From Centrapalus pauciflorus (Eukaryota; Streptophyta; Magnoliopsida; Asterales; Asteraceae): a stretch of 64,000 bases of DNA. Below are positions 33,469-45,077 of this stretch, piece after piece. The notes below the pieces were generated by a model. The model was not told the origin of the DNA, searched no databases, and saw only the letters and a program-made list of their open reading frames with translations. A program made the translations under genes and the position numbers. Positions within the stretch are counted from its first letter, which is position 1, and each line of letters starts with the position of its first letter. Where the stretch lies: positions 1 to 64,000 of the forward strand of contig JAANYP010000379.1 of NCBI GenBank assembly GCA_020465985.1, in the 5' to 3' direction.

Positions 33469-33937
33469 ATTTGTTACTAGAGATAGGATGTCTGTAATCT
33501 CTAAAGACAATTTATGTAACAATGTGTGTGACAATGCTTGTAATGTTGTACCGAATTCTATTGTTCCTTTAAAGTACTCTTTCAGTGATTTATTTAATCT
33601 GTGTCCAACTCGATATAGACGACAGGTTCCTGAAATGAATGCTTTCGTGCCATATCCTGTTAAACGTATTTGGAAAAAGAAAACAAAAAATAGTGCATCA
33701 TCGGCCACAAACAAAATTGAGATTTGTCCGTTGTCAAGGCCCAAAACCAAAGCAACGGTCAAAAAGGTCTCAAAAAGACAAAATCCAAAGGCAATTTCAA
33801 CGCCTAAGGTTCCAAAGCCCAATAAATCCAATCTTCAATGGATTCCAAAGGGTTGTGCATCTGGACCACACACAAATGCTAATTGGGTTCCTGAAACTGT
33901 ACACGTGCCATATAAATCTAGAAATCCTAACAAATAG
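33443..33937 (+). pseudogene. Copia-B gag-pol junction segment
   Basis: Continues the gag reading after the T8 frameshift. The product is basic and Lys/Pro-rich with KVPKPNKSNLQWIPKGC and NANWVPETVHVPYKS, typical of the low-conservation link between Gag and protease in large copia elements. It ends at TAG 33935-33937; the protease resumes in the same frame about 300 bases later. Confidence 0.6.
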
Positions 33938-34237
33938 GGATTATATTGAGGTACCCAAGGTTGTGTGATCTTAATGCAGATGGTTCTTGGTTACTTATGA
34001 TCAAGACCCGTGCTTCAAAGAAATGGTTCTAGTTACCTTAGACTAGGACCCGTTCTTTTGCTTGTCGGTTGTGCTTAAACCGACACGTTTGGCTTCTGTG
34101 CACACAGCCCAGGACCCTGTCTTAACTCATCATGTTTTCTGAACATCTCGGTTCAAAACACGGTTTGATTGTGAATTAAAAATGGATGTGTTTGTATGCA
34201 TATAGTTTTTCATTATATGAATTTATGTGTTTTTCAG
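33938..34237 (+). other. Noncoding gap between Copia-B gag and protease
   Basis: No open frame. It holds a direct repeat of about 35 bases (33980-34014 and 34023-34057, both ATGGTTCT...GTTAC...GACCCGT...CTT). It ends with a good splice-acceptor context (ATGTGTTTTTCAG/G at 34237/34238) directly before the protease. A possible donor GAG/GTACCC is at 33950/33951, but two stops lie upstream of it, so an intron is unproven. Confidence 0.4.
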
Positions 34238-35857
34238 GCTATGTCCATTTGGTACATGGATTCGGGTTGCTTCAAGCACATGACTGGAAGAAGAGAATTG
34301 CTGTCCAATGTTGTTGAACAGTATTGCGGAACTGTAAACTTCGGGAACAACCATCAGGCTCACATCAAAGGATACGTGGACTTAGTTCTAAATAATCTGG
34401 TCATCAAGGACGTTAACTATGTTGAGGGGTTATCACATAATCTTTTTAGCATAGGATAACTCTGCGACAAAGGACTAGAGGTAACGTTTAGAGCTAAGAA
34501 CTGCAGTGTTAAGAGTATGGATGGAAAAGAAATCCTAACAGGTTCCCGAAACTCTAACCTCTACACCATTGACGTAGCTAAGCTAATAGTGAAGGATAAC
34601 ATTTGCCTACTATCCAAAGCCTCTTCAAAAGACTCTTGGTTGTGGCATCGAAGATTATCCCATTTGAACTTTGATAATATCAACAAGCTGGCTGCAAAAC
34701 AATTGGTTAAAGGTCTTCCTGAATTGCGCTATGAAAAAGACCATCTGTGTGGAGCTTGTGAGAAAGGAAAAATGAAATGATCATCTCACAAACCAAAGCC
34801 CGAACCATCAACAAAAAGAGTATTGGAGTTACTTCACATGGATTTATGCGGACCGATGAGGACTCAAAGCATAAATGGAAAACGATATGTGTTGGTTATC
34901 GTTGATGATTACTCACGATATACCTGGGTCAGGTTCTTGCGTTCCAAGGATGAGACAGCTCAAGAAATCATAGATTTTATCAAGAGTGTCGAGACCCAAC
35001 AGCAGCTGTCAGTGCAATCAATCAGATCAGATAACGGCACGGAGTTCAAGAACTCGGTAGTTGAGGGCTTCCTTCGATCCAAAGGTATTCAGCATCAATA
35101 CTCTGCTGCTCGAACACCTCAACAAAATGGGGTCGTGGAAAGGCGTAACCGTACGCTTGTGGAAGCCGCTCGTACAATGCTCACATACTCGAAGCTACCT
35201 CCGTTCTTGTGGGCCGAAGCCGTTTCAACAGCATGCTATACACAAAATCGCTCCATCATCCATAAGCGCTTTAACAAAACTCGTTACCAACTCTTTTTGA
35301 AAAAAGTACCATTTATCAAGTACTTACGTGTATTTGGTTGCAGGTGCTATGTGCTGAACGACAAAGACAACCTCGGGAAGTTTAACGAAAAGGCGGATGA
35401 AGCGATCTTCATTGGATACTCATCCAACTCGAAGGCGTATCGCGCATTCAATACCCGAACCAGAACAGTCAATGAAAGTGTGCACGTCACATTTGATGAG
35501 TTGGCTGAACTGGCACCCGAAGTTGATCAATCAAGACCTCGCATTACTCAAATGCCTGGAGACTCTTCCAATAACCTCATTTCTTTTTCTTCTTCTGATT
35601 TGGTTAATTTATTTGATCCGTTTTATGTTGAATTTTTCGGTCCTAACGCTAGTGTTTCTAATGTTGTCAATAATATAGGTGATCCTTCCAGTTCAACTGT
35701 GCCACAAAGTTTCTCCGCTCCATCATCATCAACATACCCTCATCCATCCACATCATCCACCGACACATCCGCAGTTGAATCTACTCCTATAATACCCTCA
35801 CATATAATACCAACAATTCTTCCTTCACCTGAACACTCGGGATCAAACCGGAACTAG
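34238..35857 (+). pseudogene. pol: Copia-B protease and integrase
   Basis: One frame with two nonsense codons: TAA 34457-34459 (QLCDKG expected) and TGA 34778-34780 (KRSS expected). The protease motif at 34259 is DSGCFKHMTG, so the catalytic Asp is present but the usual Ser is Phe. GAG-pre-integrase has LWHRRLSHLNF and CGACEKGK. The integrase core has HMDLCGPM, RSDNGTEF and VERRNRT (DDE). The C-terminal part is FNEKADEAIFIGYSS, then a Ser/Thr/Pro-rich linker. The frame stops at 35855-35857 and RT follows in another frame. Confidence 0.9.
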
Positions 35858-37598
35858 TGGTACCATCATTTGAAACCATTGACCATGAATCTTCATCCAT
35901 CCCCACATTAACGACAGAGGTTCCATCCCGAGCACCCCTTCCACATGAGATTAAATGGACCCGAAGTCACCCAACAGATCAAATCATTGGTGATGTATCA
36001 ACAGGAGTCCAAACTCGTAGGGCATCTGCTAATGAATGCCTCTATGCATCATTCCTGAGTATGATAGAGCCCGCTCGTGTGGATGAAGCCCTGACAGATC
36101 CAGATTGGATAGTTGCAATGCAAGAGGAACTCAACCAGTTTGAACAGCTAAGAGTATGGCGGTTAGTTCCCAAACCAAAAGACCGTACAGTCATCGGAAC
36201 AAAGTGGATCTTTAAGAACAAACGAGATGAGAACGACATTGTGATAAGGAATAAAGCAAGACTTGTTGCCAAAGGCTACCGACAACAAGAAGGGATAGAT
36301 TATGACGAGACCTTCGCTCCAGTTGCACGGATCGAAACAATCAGAATCTTCTTGGCGTACGCGGCACACAAAGATTTCAAAGTGTACCAAATGGACGTCA
36401 AGACTGCCTTTCTAAACGGTGAACTTAACGAGGAGGTGTATGTTGAACAACCACAAGGCTTTGTTGACGCACATAAACCTGAACATGTTTATGTGCTAGA
36501 TAAAGCCCTCTATGGTTTAAAATAAGCACCTCGAGCATGGTATGATAGTCTTTCCAATTTCCTTATTTCTGCCGGTTTCTATAAAGGTGTGGTGGACACA
36601 ACTCTGTTCACTAAAAGGGAAGGCCCACATATAATGCTAGTACAAATATATGTCGACGATATTATATTTGGATCTACTGACAGTAATTTTTTTAAGGATT
36701 TTTCAGCCCTAATGGAGTCCAGGTTCGAGATGAGTATGATGGGGGAAATGAACTTTTTCCTCGGATTACATGTCAAACAACTTGAGGATGAGATTTTTGT
36801 GAACCAGTCGAAATATACTCTTGACATTCTCAAGAAGTATAAGTTAGACTCTTGCACGAGTATCGCAACTCTCATGGCCTCCAACTGTAAGTTAGACACC
36901 GATCCTTCTAAGAAAAGTGTCGATAAAACAACTTACAGAGGGATGATAGGATCCTTACTATACTTGACTGCCAGTAGGCCGGATATAATGTTTTCAACAT
37001 GTCTTTGTGCTAGATTTCAGGCCGACCCAAAAGATCACACCTAACTGCGGTAAAACGCATTTTTCATTATCTTAAGGGTACACCCGAACTTGGTCTATGG
37101 TATCCAAAGGGAACCGATTTTGATCTTACCGCGTTTTCAGATGCTGATTTTGCAGGTTGTAGAGTTGACAGAAAAAGCACGTCGGGGGGAATACAGTTTT
37201 TAGGAGATAGACCGGTGAGTTGGTCTTCCAAAAAGCAGAATTGTGTTTCCACATCTACAGCTGAGGCTGAGTATGTAGCAGCTGCAAGCTGTTGCTCTCA
37301 AGTGCTGTGGATGAGACCCCAGTTACGCGATTATGGATTCTCACTCACCAATATCCCAATTTACTGTGATTCTCGAAGTGCAATTGCCATCTCTTGCAAT
37401 CCCGTGCAGCACTCTCGCACAAAACACATAGATATCATGTATCATTTTATTAAAGATCACGTAGAAAAGGGAACCATTGAGTTGTATTTTGTTGGCACGG
37501 AATACCAACTTGCGGATATATTTACTAAAGCTTTAGACGAACCTCGTTTTCAGTTTTTAGTATCCCATATCGGCATGTTGAATCCGCCTTCTAATTAA
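35857..37598 (+). pseudogene. pol: Copia-B reverse transcriptase and RNase H
   Basis: RT reads from the linker (WTRSHPTDQIIGDVSTGV) through KWIFKNK, YQMDVKTAFLNG and ALYGLK to TAA 36523-36525 (Gln expected). It continues in the same frame with YVDDIIFGSTDS up to 37044. A 1-base loss near 37036 (PKDSHLTAVKR expected) shifts the rest, which carries RNase H: AFSDADFAGCRVD, SSKKQNCVSTSTAEAEY, CDSRSAIAIS and LADIFTKALDE. The stop at 37596-37598 is the natural end. Confidence 0.9.
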
Positions 37599-39426
37599 AT
37601 ATAAGATATTGTCTTAAATAATTCTATTTCAATCTATCATGATTGAAATTCCTTTATTTTTGAAAATATCTGTTATTTAAATTTAAGGATTGTGTCACAA
37701 AATTGAAACTCAATATTTCCTTATCCGTGCATATTTTTAATAATTAATGATCCTGACAAATTGCTGTGTGAATTGTTCATCACGGAGTGGGATGCAAACA
37801 ATATCCAGGTTTGTCTGTGTTTGTAAGGCTAAAAGGGTTGTCGAATTTAATCTGAAAAAGAAAAGGAAAGGAACATGTATTTATTTGAGGGGGAGTATAG
37901 TTAGGTTTTCAATTTTTATAATTCTGTGTTTATTTTTAATTTTTGTAGTTATTTTTTAAAATTTAGGTTGGTTATATTTTTTTTAATAGGTCAGAATATC
38001 CCAAAGAGATTTTAACTTTCAAATTTATCAACAAGCCAAAATATTTTAATTTACTTTATTTTACTTTCTTATATTTCAGTTTATTTTTTTTAATTTAAAT
38101 ACTAAAAGAAAATATCAAAAATATTTTACTTTGTTTTTGCTCATTTTTTTTGTTTCAAAGAAAAACACAAAAAGATTTAACAAAAGTGGGCCAAAATTTT
38201 TTTTAAATTAGTTATGTGTGTGTGTTGTGTAATGAATCCCCCGACCCATTTTTTGTTTTGGGGGCGGATCTTCTGATCCGAACTCGACCCGGTCGAATTT
38301 AAATAGCTGGTCAACGGTCAATATCTTCATTCACAAGATATTTCTATCTTCTTCTTCCTTCCCGTCGCCCTTGCCACCGCCATCACCACCATTATAGCCG
38401 TTTCGAAGCTTTTGCACCACCACTTTCCATCGATTTTCTTGCGTTTTTCATCTACGACACTTCCAGGTAACCCATTTCTATACTTATTTCAGTATTTAAC
38501 ATCATATATTGTGAGTTTGATTTTCGACTTTTACTTAGTTTTTCACTTCGGTTTTTCTTCATTTTTACTACTTTAATGTGTGTTTTTGACTTAGTAGCAG
38601 TTACATAAATTGTTCCTTATATGTTTTTATATTAAGATATGTAATTTCATGCATTTTTGTCAAAATCACCACTGTTCACGTTGCATGTTGCATGAACTTC
38701 ATTAATGAACTGTTGGAATTCGGACCATCCGAATTCGGACCAAGCACCGAATTCGGATGTGTCCCCTAGAAAAATTTTCTAAATCTGCCATCTGTTCATC
38801 CGATTTCGGTCACTGTGCATCCGAACTCGGATCACTGTGCACCCGAATTCGGATCTTCAAAAGTGGGATCAAAACTGTTCGTTATCTTTCCAAGTTAAAC
38901 ATTCTTCATCCACTGTTCATCCGAATTCGGTGATATCCGAATTCGGTCCCCATCCGAATTCTAGATACCATCCGAAATCAGGTCCTTTCCATCTCATTGC
39001 ATACATTTACTTCAGTCCACATCCGAATTCGGATCACGATTCATGCACCATCCGAATTCGGACCACCACTTCATTCCATTCCATGCACTTCGGGCCACCA
39101 TCCGAATTCGGTCACTTATGCCACATCATCCGAATTCGGTCACTTTTTCCATTTTTGCATTTTTTTTATATAAATTCAAAAATACAAAAATATTTTCCTC
39201 ACAGTGCACCATAGATTAGAGTTAGGACTAGTGTTTGAGTGAAAAAGTCTGGTTTAACATCGGTCTCTTAACGATTGACTTTGGACTTTATTAGTAGAAT
39301 TTTTTTATACTAATAAAGACCCGATGCTAAACAGATCAGGCAGTTTCTATTTCACACTAAGCTATACTTCACATCAATGCCTTATCAGTTAAGTCTTCTT
39401 TTTCTAACTCTGATGCACCTTGCAGG
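37599..39426 (+). other. Copia-B spacer with putative internal promoter, 5' UTR and intron
   Basis: 1.8 kb without a coding frame. 37599-38230 is AT/T-rich. At 38298-38306 TTTAAATAG could act as a TATA element. It is followed by CT-rich leader-like sequence (CTTCTTCTTCCTTCCCGTCG) and a splice donor CCAG/GTAACC at 38466/38467. A pyrimidine-rich acceptor CTTGCAG/G lies at 39425/39426, one base before the ATG of the additional ORF. The 959-base interval between has the CCGAATTCGG array. This is the layout of a plant gene with an intron in its 5' UTR. Confidence 0.5.
38719..39140 (+). repeat. Second CCGAATTCGG array in Copia-B
   Basis: Nine perfect CCGAATTCGG palindromes in about 420 bases, mostly preceded by CAT and followed by (A/T)C, plus several near-matches. 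Same motif as the leader array, but better conserved here. Confidence 0.88.
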
Positions 39427-41178
39427 ATGATGGAACCAGCAGTTGTTCTAACCGTACCCCATCCCCCCATCCCAAACAATAACGCCCAACTCCCCGAACA
39501 ATCCATCCTCCCCAACGCCGAGTTTGTCGAGTTCATTCCGCATAATTGGCAACTCGACGTTTCCATCCTGACCAAAGAACCCCAAACCCTAGCATTCGAC
39601 ATCCTCACTCGCCATCCAATCTATTACGCATTATCCACCGCCATAGCTGTTCCCCAGATCTATCTCCAACAATTCTGGAACAGGCTAAAATATGTTTCTG
39701 ACCCCGAACCTCATTTCACATCCACCATAGACTGTGTTCCAGTCAAACTCACTATATCAGCCTTCCGCCACACCCTTCACCTTCCAGCCGAATTCTACCT
39801 TCCAACCCGCGAACACTTTGATCCCAAACCATCCGTCACTGAAACCCTATCTGAGATCCAAACTCTGGGTTATGATGGCCCTCTTTCCAAACCCTCAGAT
39901 TTTCGCTCAAAAAATCTTCAATCCCACTGGCGAATCCTGTTTGATGTGATCAATAAATGCTTCACCACCAAGCATTCCTGACACGACTCTGCGTCGGCTC
40001 AGGTACTAGCCATGTTCACAGGCTTTGCCTGTGACCGACATGTGGACTATGCTGCTTTCCTATTCGAGGAGTTACGAAGAGTCCATGTAGAGAGGAGCAC
40101 AAAGAAAGGAAGAAAATATATTCCTCTACAGCGATTTCTGCAGCTAATAATACAGTATGAAATGGACCATGACGATGATATCCATGAACGACCGGAGGCA
40201 GACGTCTACCCCACCGTGGCGATACAAAAGTTAACTCTGCCAAAGGGGGCCCCCACAGTGCCGATAATGAAAATACCTATCTCATTGCTGCTGAGGTCAA
40301 GGGAATTGGTACGGGTTAGGGCTTATATTCAGTAGAGTTATCCGGGTGAGCCTCAGTCCGAACCGTCTGAGACTAGCCAATCCGAAGGTGAGGAAAGTAT
40401 GAGTGAGCATGAGGGAGTTCGGGTGGATGTTCAGCAATCTCAGCAATCTCTGGGTACGGGTGAGGGGGAGCCTGTGTTGGTAAGAGAGGAAGTCGGACGT
40501 GAGGCGGCAGACACAGTGGATTCAGAAAGAACCGTCTCTGTCGTGCGAGCGAGGGAAGTACAATCTGAGGGTGAACTAAGCCCAATAAGTCGGACTCCTC
40601 ACCATAAGACCATCCGTCCAACGGTCGAACTAACCACCACCACCCACTTGGTTTCCCCTCAAAGGGAAACCATTTCATTTCACGGGGTTCTAGCACATAC
40701 TCCATCGCCCTCTCATTCGGAGAGTGGCGGTGTTGAAAGAGGTCACACTCCTCCCCAGGTGACCGCACTTCATTCCATCACGATTCCATCCCCCCAAACA
40801 CACACACCGCACGATGCCTTCGTGGCATCCCCAAGAGCTGCCTTCGTGGCGGCTCCTCAAACTTCCGGATCTGCGTATCCTATTCAGGAGCCAGAGATGA
40901 CGGAAGGAAGACCGGAAGTGGCTCCATCCACGCCATCCACTTCCGGCCATCTCCCAATAAATTTGGAGATGTTAACGGCAGCTTTACGTGCTGCCGGCGC
41001 GATTACCCGGGCTGACCTGGACGCCCAAAGGGAAGCTGCCGAGGAGCGTCACACCGCCCTACTTTCACTAATAAAGGGTAAGGGTGTCGCTTCCGAAGCT
41101 GGCCCCCCACCAGGTTCCCATTCAGTTCAAATCAGATTTCCGAGCTGTCGGACAAGATCGATGCGCTTACACGCTTAA
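39427..41178 (+). pseudogene. Copia-B additional ORF, N-terminal part
   Basis: The ATG (MMEPAVVLTVPHPP) lies directly after a splice-acceptor-like sequence. One frame with two stops: TGA 39979-39981 and TAG 40333-40335. The related fragment at 45078-46123 reads through the first site as Gly. It has YLQQFWNRLKY near residue 75, then PVKLTISAFRHTLHLP, then KYIPLQRFLQLIIQYEM. These match the FW, LRxxLxL and PRF blocks of the Sire-1 and Copia-C ORFs. From about 40350 the sequence is acidic, Ser/Pro-rich and poorly structured. A frameshift near 41130 leads into the next part. No enzymatic motif or membrane segment. Confidence 0.75.
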
Positions 41179-42644
41179 TTCTGCAAGTCCAGGAACAGCT
41201 GAATTCGAGAATGGATCACCTAGAGTCGGCGGTAATCGAGCTCCAGTGCCGCCCTCAGGCAGAAGCCCCAAAAAGAAAGCATGACGATCGGCACGACCCT
41301 GATCGTCATGAGGGGGAGAAAAGACAGAAACTCCATTCTGAGGACCCCATGATTATTGTAGGGGGAGCAGAGGCTGAAGGCACGGAAATTCAAGGGTCTG
41401 GGTCTGGAGACGAGACTTATGAGGATACGGAAGCGTTAATGATACAATATAAACCTCTACGGATTGAGGGCCCAGATCCGTTAGACCCTATGTCAGCAAT
41501 GGTGATCTATGAGCCTAAATACGATAAAGTCGAAATCATATTAGTGTCTGACTCAGACTCTGATACTGATAACGACTATACCTTTCTCACACCAAAGTCT
41601 GAACCCCAATCTCCACAACATTCACCTCCAATTCCAATTGAAATTTTGGATTCCCCATCCCATGAACCTCAAGAACAAACAACTTCTTCCATCCAATCAC
41701 CTTCACCCACTCCCATAGAAACTCCATCAATCCAACCCACTCCCACACCAAAAGAAATTCCACCAGTTATACCTACCCCAACAGTCCAATCAACCCTTCC
41801 ATCTCATTCAGCTCCGCCTGCCCACATTCTTGAAACTTCAGGATCCCGAACTGTCGACTGCTTTGAAACAAGAGATGTCACCCCAATATACGACTTGACA
41901 GATGTGGCTTGGATCAAGTGGTACTCAATGGGAAAAGTCCACAATCTGGATACTGAAACAAAAGAAGAACTGAGTCAGGACCGGAGGGATCGAGTCTTGA
42001 AACTTCTTGAAGCTCCTCCTGAAGAATTAGAAGAACCTCCGGTCCAGGGGTTAAAAGATTTCTTGAAGAAGTTCCCGGCAGATCAATTTCAGAATCCTTT
42101 TTTAGAAGAAAGGTTCAAAATGGTATTTAGAAAGAAGCCGGGATCTTACAGTAGGCGTCTTCTGATGGTAATGACCGATGCTTCTCGATGTGTTCAAGCT
42201 GAATATAACAAAATGATGCTAAGGGAAACGAGAGACAAGAGCAAATATTGGTCAAACTCCAAAATAGTAAAGGTCAACAACATCCATATGTACAAGAGAG
42301 CCAGAGTGTTCACTCCGGCCTTCGAGGTACGTAGAGAAGACGGCACAGTTCAAGAATTGTATGAAAGCGACCTTGACTTTGTAAACATCGACGATATCGA
42401 GATTATGCACAACAAACTGAAATACAAAATCAAGGGTCGATTGACTCACATGACAGCAGTTGCAGCCCTTATTCGATGCATGAATCGCCGATCAATCATA
42501 ATGTGCCTCAGAGATTTTCAGATGGCAATTGAAAGTGCCTTAGTAAAAGTGGGTCTGAAAGCTCCTGATCAAGATATATTCCTGCTAGACCACTACCGGC
42601 GTATAAAGTTCTGCTTCGAGGAGACCCAGGGGTTATATTTTTGA
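41130..42644 (+). pseudogene. Copia-B additional ORF, middle part
   Basis: Readable from about 41130 (ISELSDKIDALTRLILQV, a heptad coil) although the first ATG is at 41211. It contains a His/Arg/Asp-rich patch, an acidic region, a Pro/Thr/Ser-rich region (about 41590-41840), then a globular C-terminal half: KWYSMGKVHNLDTETKEEL, GLKDFLKKFPADQF, RRLLMVMTDASRCVQAEY, DFVNIDDIEIMHNK and MTAVAALIRCMNRRSIIMC. From memory this resembles the C-terminus of unnamed 'hypothetical' proteins annotated in asterid genomes; a search is needed. Ends at TGA 42642-42644 after a slip in a T5 run. Confidence 0.65.
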
Positions 42645-42928
42645 ACCAGAAAGGTCATAAAAGGTACATGCGCTTTGAGGACCTTCCATATTACTCCGAT
42701 GGTACACTCCGATTGGTTCGAGCTGCACTGACACAGAAAGTACAAGATTTTGATGCTCAACCAGATCCTGAACAAAGATGCTCACCAACGGAGATACAGG
42801 ATACCCTCAGCGGCATAGACTTCCTGAACGAACGGCTTCATATGAGACAAGTGACCAGACGCTTCGACGTCATCCTTGGACTCCAAGAATCAACAGACCA
42901 CGCCAGAGTGCCAGGACCTCTTAAATGA
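42641..42928 (+). pseudogene. Copia-B additional ORF, C-terminal end
   Basis: Continues the previous frame after a 1-base shift. It encodes RYMRFEDLPYYSDGTLRLV and a charged helical tail, ending at TGA 42926-42928, 16 bases before the LTR. A run of (F/I)xDLxxxSDGTLxxVRxAL type is, from memory, common at the end of such plant proteins. Confidence 0.6.
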
Positions 42929-42930
42929 TC

Positions 42931-42944
42931 GAAAAGGGGGAGAT
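42931..42944 (+). other. Copia-B polypurine tract
   Basis: GAAAAGGGGGAGAT immediately before the 3' LTR. Confidence 0.92.
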
Positions 42945-43288
42945 TGTTAGATATTTTATTTCGATCATAGGGAGTTGTTTTGTAATAATTATTATCTTAG
43001 TATTTAGTCTTGTATTTATTTCCTTGTATTTTATTTCTTTGTAATAGTCAAGGGACCAAAGTTGCCAATATGTAATACTTAATTAAAGGAGCCTAGAAAT
43101 AGGCTCCTAGGGTTTTGTAATGAAAAACACGGTTGACAATTGAATTATATTCCAGCCGCCATTTTGTCATTTCTCCCAACATTCTCTTTGTCTTCTTCAT
43201 CATTACACAATTATTGAGCATTGAATCTTCTTGTGTTTGATAAAAGAAACATTAAAGGTGCTGAAAGTTTACGAGAATACATATTACA
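42945..43288 (+). repeat. Copia-B 3' LTR
   Basis: 344 bp, partner of 29020-29363. The CTCTA that follows at 43289-43293 is the target duplication. Confidence 0.95.
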
Positions 43289-43293
43289 CTCTA

Positions 43294-44699
43294 GAAGGTT
43301 GAATTTTTTTCACAGCTTCATAACAATTTTGAATGCCAGTTTCAGAATCACCACAATTAATATTCAAGGTAAAACTTAAAGAACACAATTATATCAACAA
43401 GATATCCCACAGACTCAAATCACCAAAACCAATGGATCCCTCTGATCTTTTGAAGCTAGTTAAATAAAATACATGTTATGAAGGCAGACCCAAAAGGAAT
43501 AATATATTGTGGGAAGGTATTAATCTCAACTGATTTATTTTTCTCCATATCTAGAAGGGGCTCATAAATGCATCGAGCTACATTATACAATCATCTGATC
43601 CATGTTTGATCTTCTTTTAATATGCCCCATAAGCAAGAACCAACAAGACTAGGATAAGCAACCAACAGAGAGCTTAAAAGTTAAAACATCCAGAATCTTA
43701 CAGCCACAAAAAACATAACCTGATGACTACAATTTTGAACGAACCAGGGTTCCAATCTAATTCTAGCATCCAAATAAGAACCAATTCCAGAATAGAACCA
43801 TGAATAAACAACCAAGAACATCCTAGATTACACCAGGCAAGTCCACAGCTCTAAAATAGAGAGAAGTTATGGGAAGGTTTTACCTGAAAATAGAGATTGC
43901 TAAATCTTCAGATTAATCGGAATAACGAAGTGCACCAGACCGCAGTCGGAGTTGGAATAGAGATCGCTCGATTTTCAGATTAATTGATCTTCAGAAATTG
44001 ATTAGCAAAGGTGAATGGGGCGTAGTCGGAGTTGGAATAGACAGCACAGTCGGAGTAGCTAGAAATGAAGGCGCGGTCGGAGACTGAGATGAAGCCGGAT
44101 CCGGTGCTGGTTTCGAAGTGAACCAGAGTCGCAGTAGAGGCAAATCAGAGACCGAAGACTTGAAATTGGGGAGTGGGCGACGGCTGAAGATTAGGGCACG
44201 CTTGGTTCAAATATCTGATAAAACTATTTTTATTTTTTTAAGAGAAAATTACCTACTAGATAAATACATTTAGATTTAGTGAAACCTATCCTAATCAGTC
44301 AATCCCAAACCCATGAAGGTTAGGTATTACTTTTATTTTTTAGTACCTTGTTTTATTTTTATTTTTTAAAAATAAAACTAGATAAATACCTTTAGATTTA
44401 ATTTTATTATAACGTAACTTATAGTTTATTATTGGTTTTAACATTTTTTAATGTAACTTGTAAAGTTTTAAAATAGTGATACTTATAATTGTACTCTTTT
44501 TTTAAAATTGTGATACTTATAAAGTTTTAATTAAAATAGTAATATTTTTGAATTTGTAGCCAATTTCTTAATTGTAATCTTTTTAAAAAATAAAATAAAA
44601 TATGTACTATCAAATCTTGTATTTTATTAATCTTAACAAATCATACATTGAACTTTTGTGTGTATTTTTTAATCAATATTAGAAAACAACAAAAAATAG
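43294..44699. other. Spacer with 5'-UTR-like minus-strand sequence
   Basis: No protein frame. On the minus strand, 44210-43884 has a GC-richer, pyrimidine-rich sequence (GCCGTCGCCCACTCCCC, repeated ATTCCAACTCCGACT words) ending in a splice-donor consensus TTTTCAG/GTAAAAC at 43884/43883. That resembles the untranslated first exon of a plant gene or of a DNA-transposon gene reading leftward. 43294-43870 and 44220-44699 are AT-rich with nothing recognisable. Confidence 0.45.
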
Positions 44700-45077
44700 T
44701 ATAGTCAACACTTAAAAACATATATGTCATTTTTTTTCAATATATTGCAACACTTAAAAAAATGCTATATGTTTTTAAAAATGTGTTGCATTTTTTTCAT
44801 TATAAATGCAACACTCTAAAAATGTGTTGCATTTTTTTATTGAAATATGCAACACTTTAAACAAATGTTGCAATTTTTAGTAAAAACTACAACACTTTAG
44901 AAAAATGTTGCATTTTTTTAGTAAAAATGGCAACACTTTAAAAAAAGTGTTGCAATAAATCATTATATGCAACACTTTTTGTCAATGTGTTGCTTTAGAG
45001 CGAACTTAAATAAAAAAGCAACGGTTTTTAAATGTGTTGCATCAAAAGTGTTGCCTTAGCTTCAAAATGTAGTAGTG
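44700..45077. mobile_element. CACTA (En/Spm)-type transposon terminus with subterminal repeats
   Basis: On the minus strand the end reads CACTACTACATTTTGAAGC, the CACTA terminal motif, at 45077. The next ~370 bases hold about six TGCAACAC(TTT) words and about eight in inverse orientation (GTGTTGCA), spaced 20-50 bases and separated by A/T runs. These are the subterminal repeats bound by CACTA transposase. The presumed 3-bp target duplication next to it is ACG (45078-45080). The other terminus is not visible, probably because it lies beyond the nested elements or outside the window. Confidence 0.72.

Larger units (their letters stand above)
29020..43288 (+). mobile_element. Copia-B: 14.3-kb Ty1/copia retrotransposon with additional ORF
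   Basis: LTRs of 344 bp (29020-29363 and 42945-43288) differ at about five positions (~1.5%). Target duplication CTCTA is at 29015-29019 and 43289-43293. The order is primer site, palindrome-rich leader, gag, protease, integrase, RT, RNase H, palindrome-rich spacer, additional ORF, polypurine tract. The ratio of short LTRs to a very large interior is notable. Every coding part has stops or frameshifts. The 3' region plus its relative at 45078-46123 shows the additional ORF is a normal part of this family. Confidence 0.95.

Noticed and set aside
45042..45077. Extension of the minus-strand frame past 45078
   Set aside because: The last residues are encoded by the CACTA terminus, so the coding homology ends at 45078.
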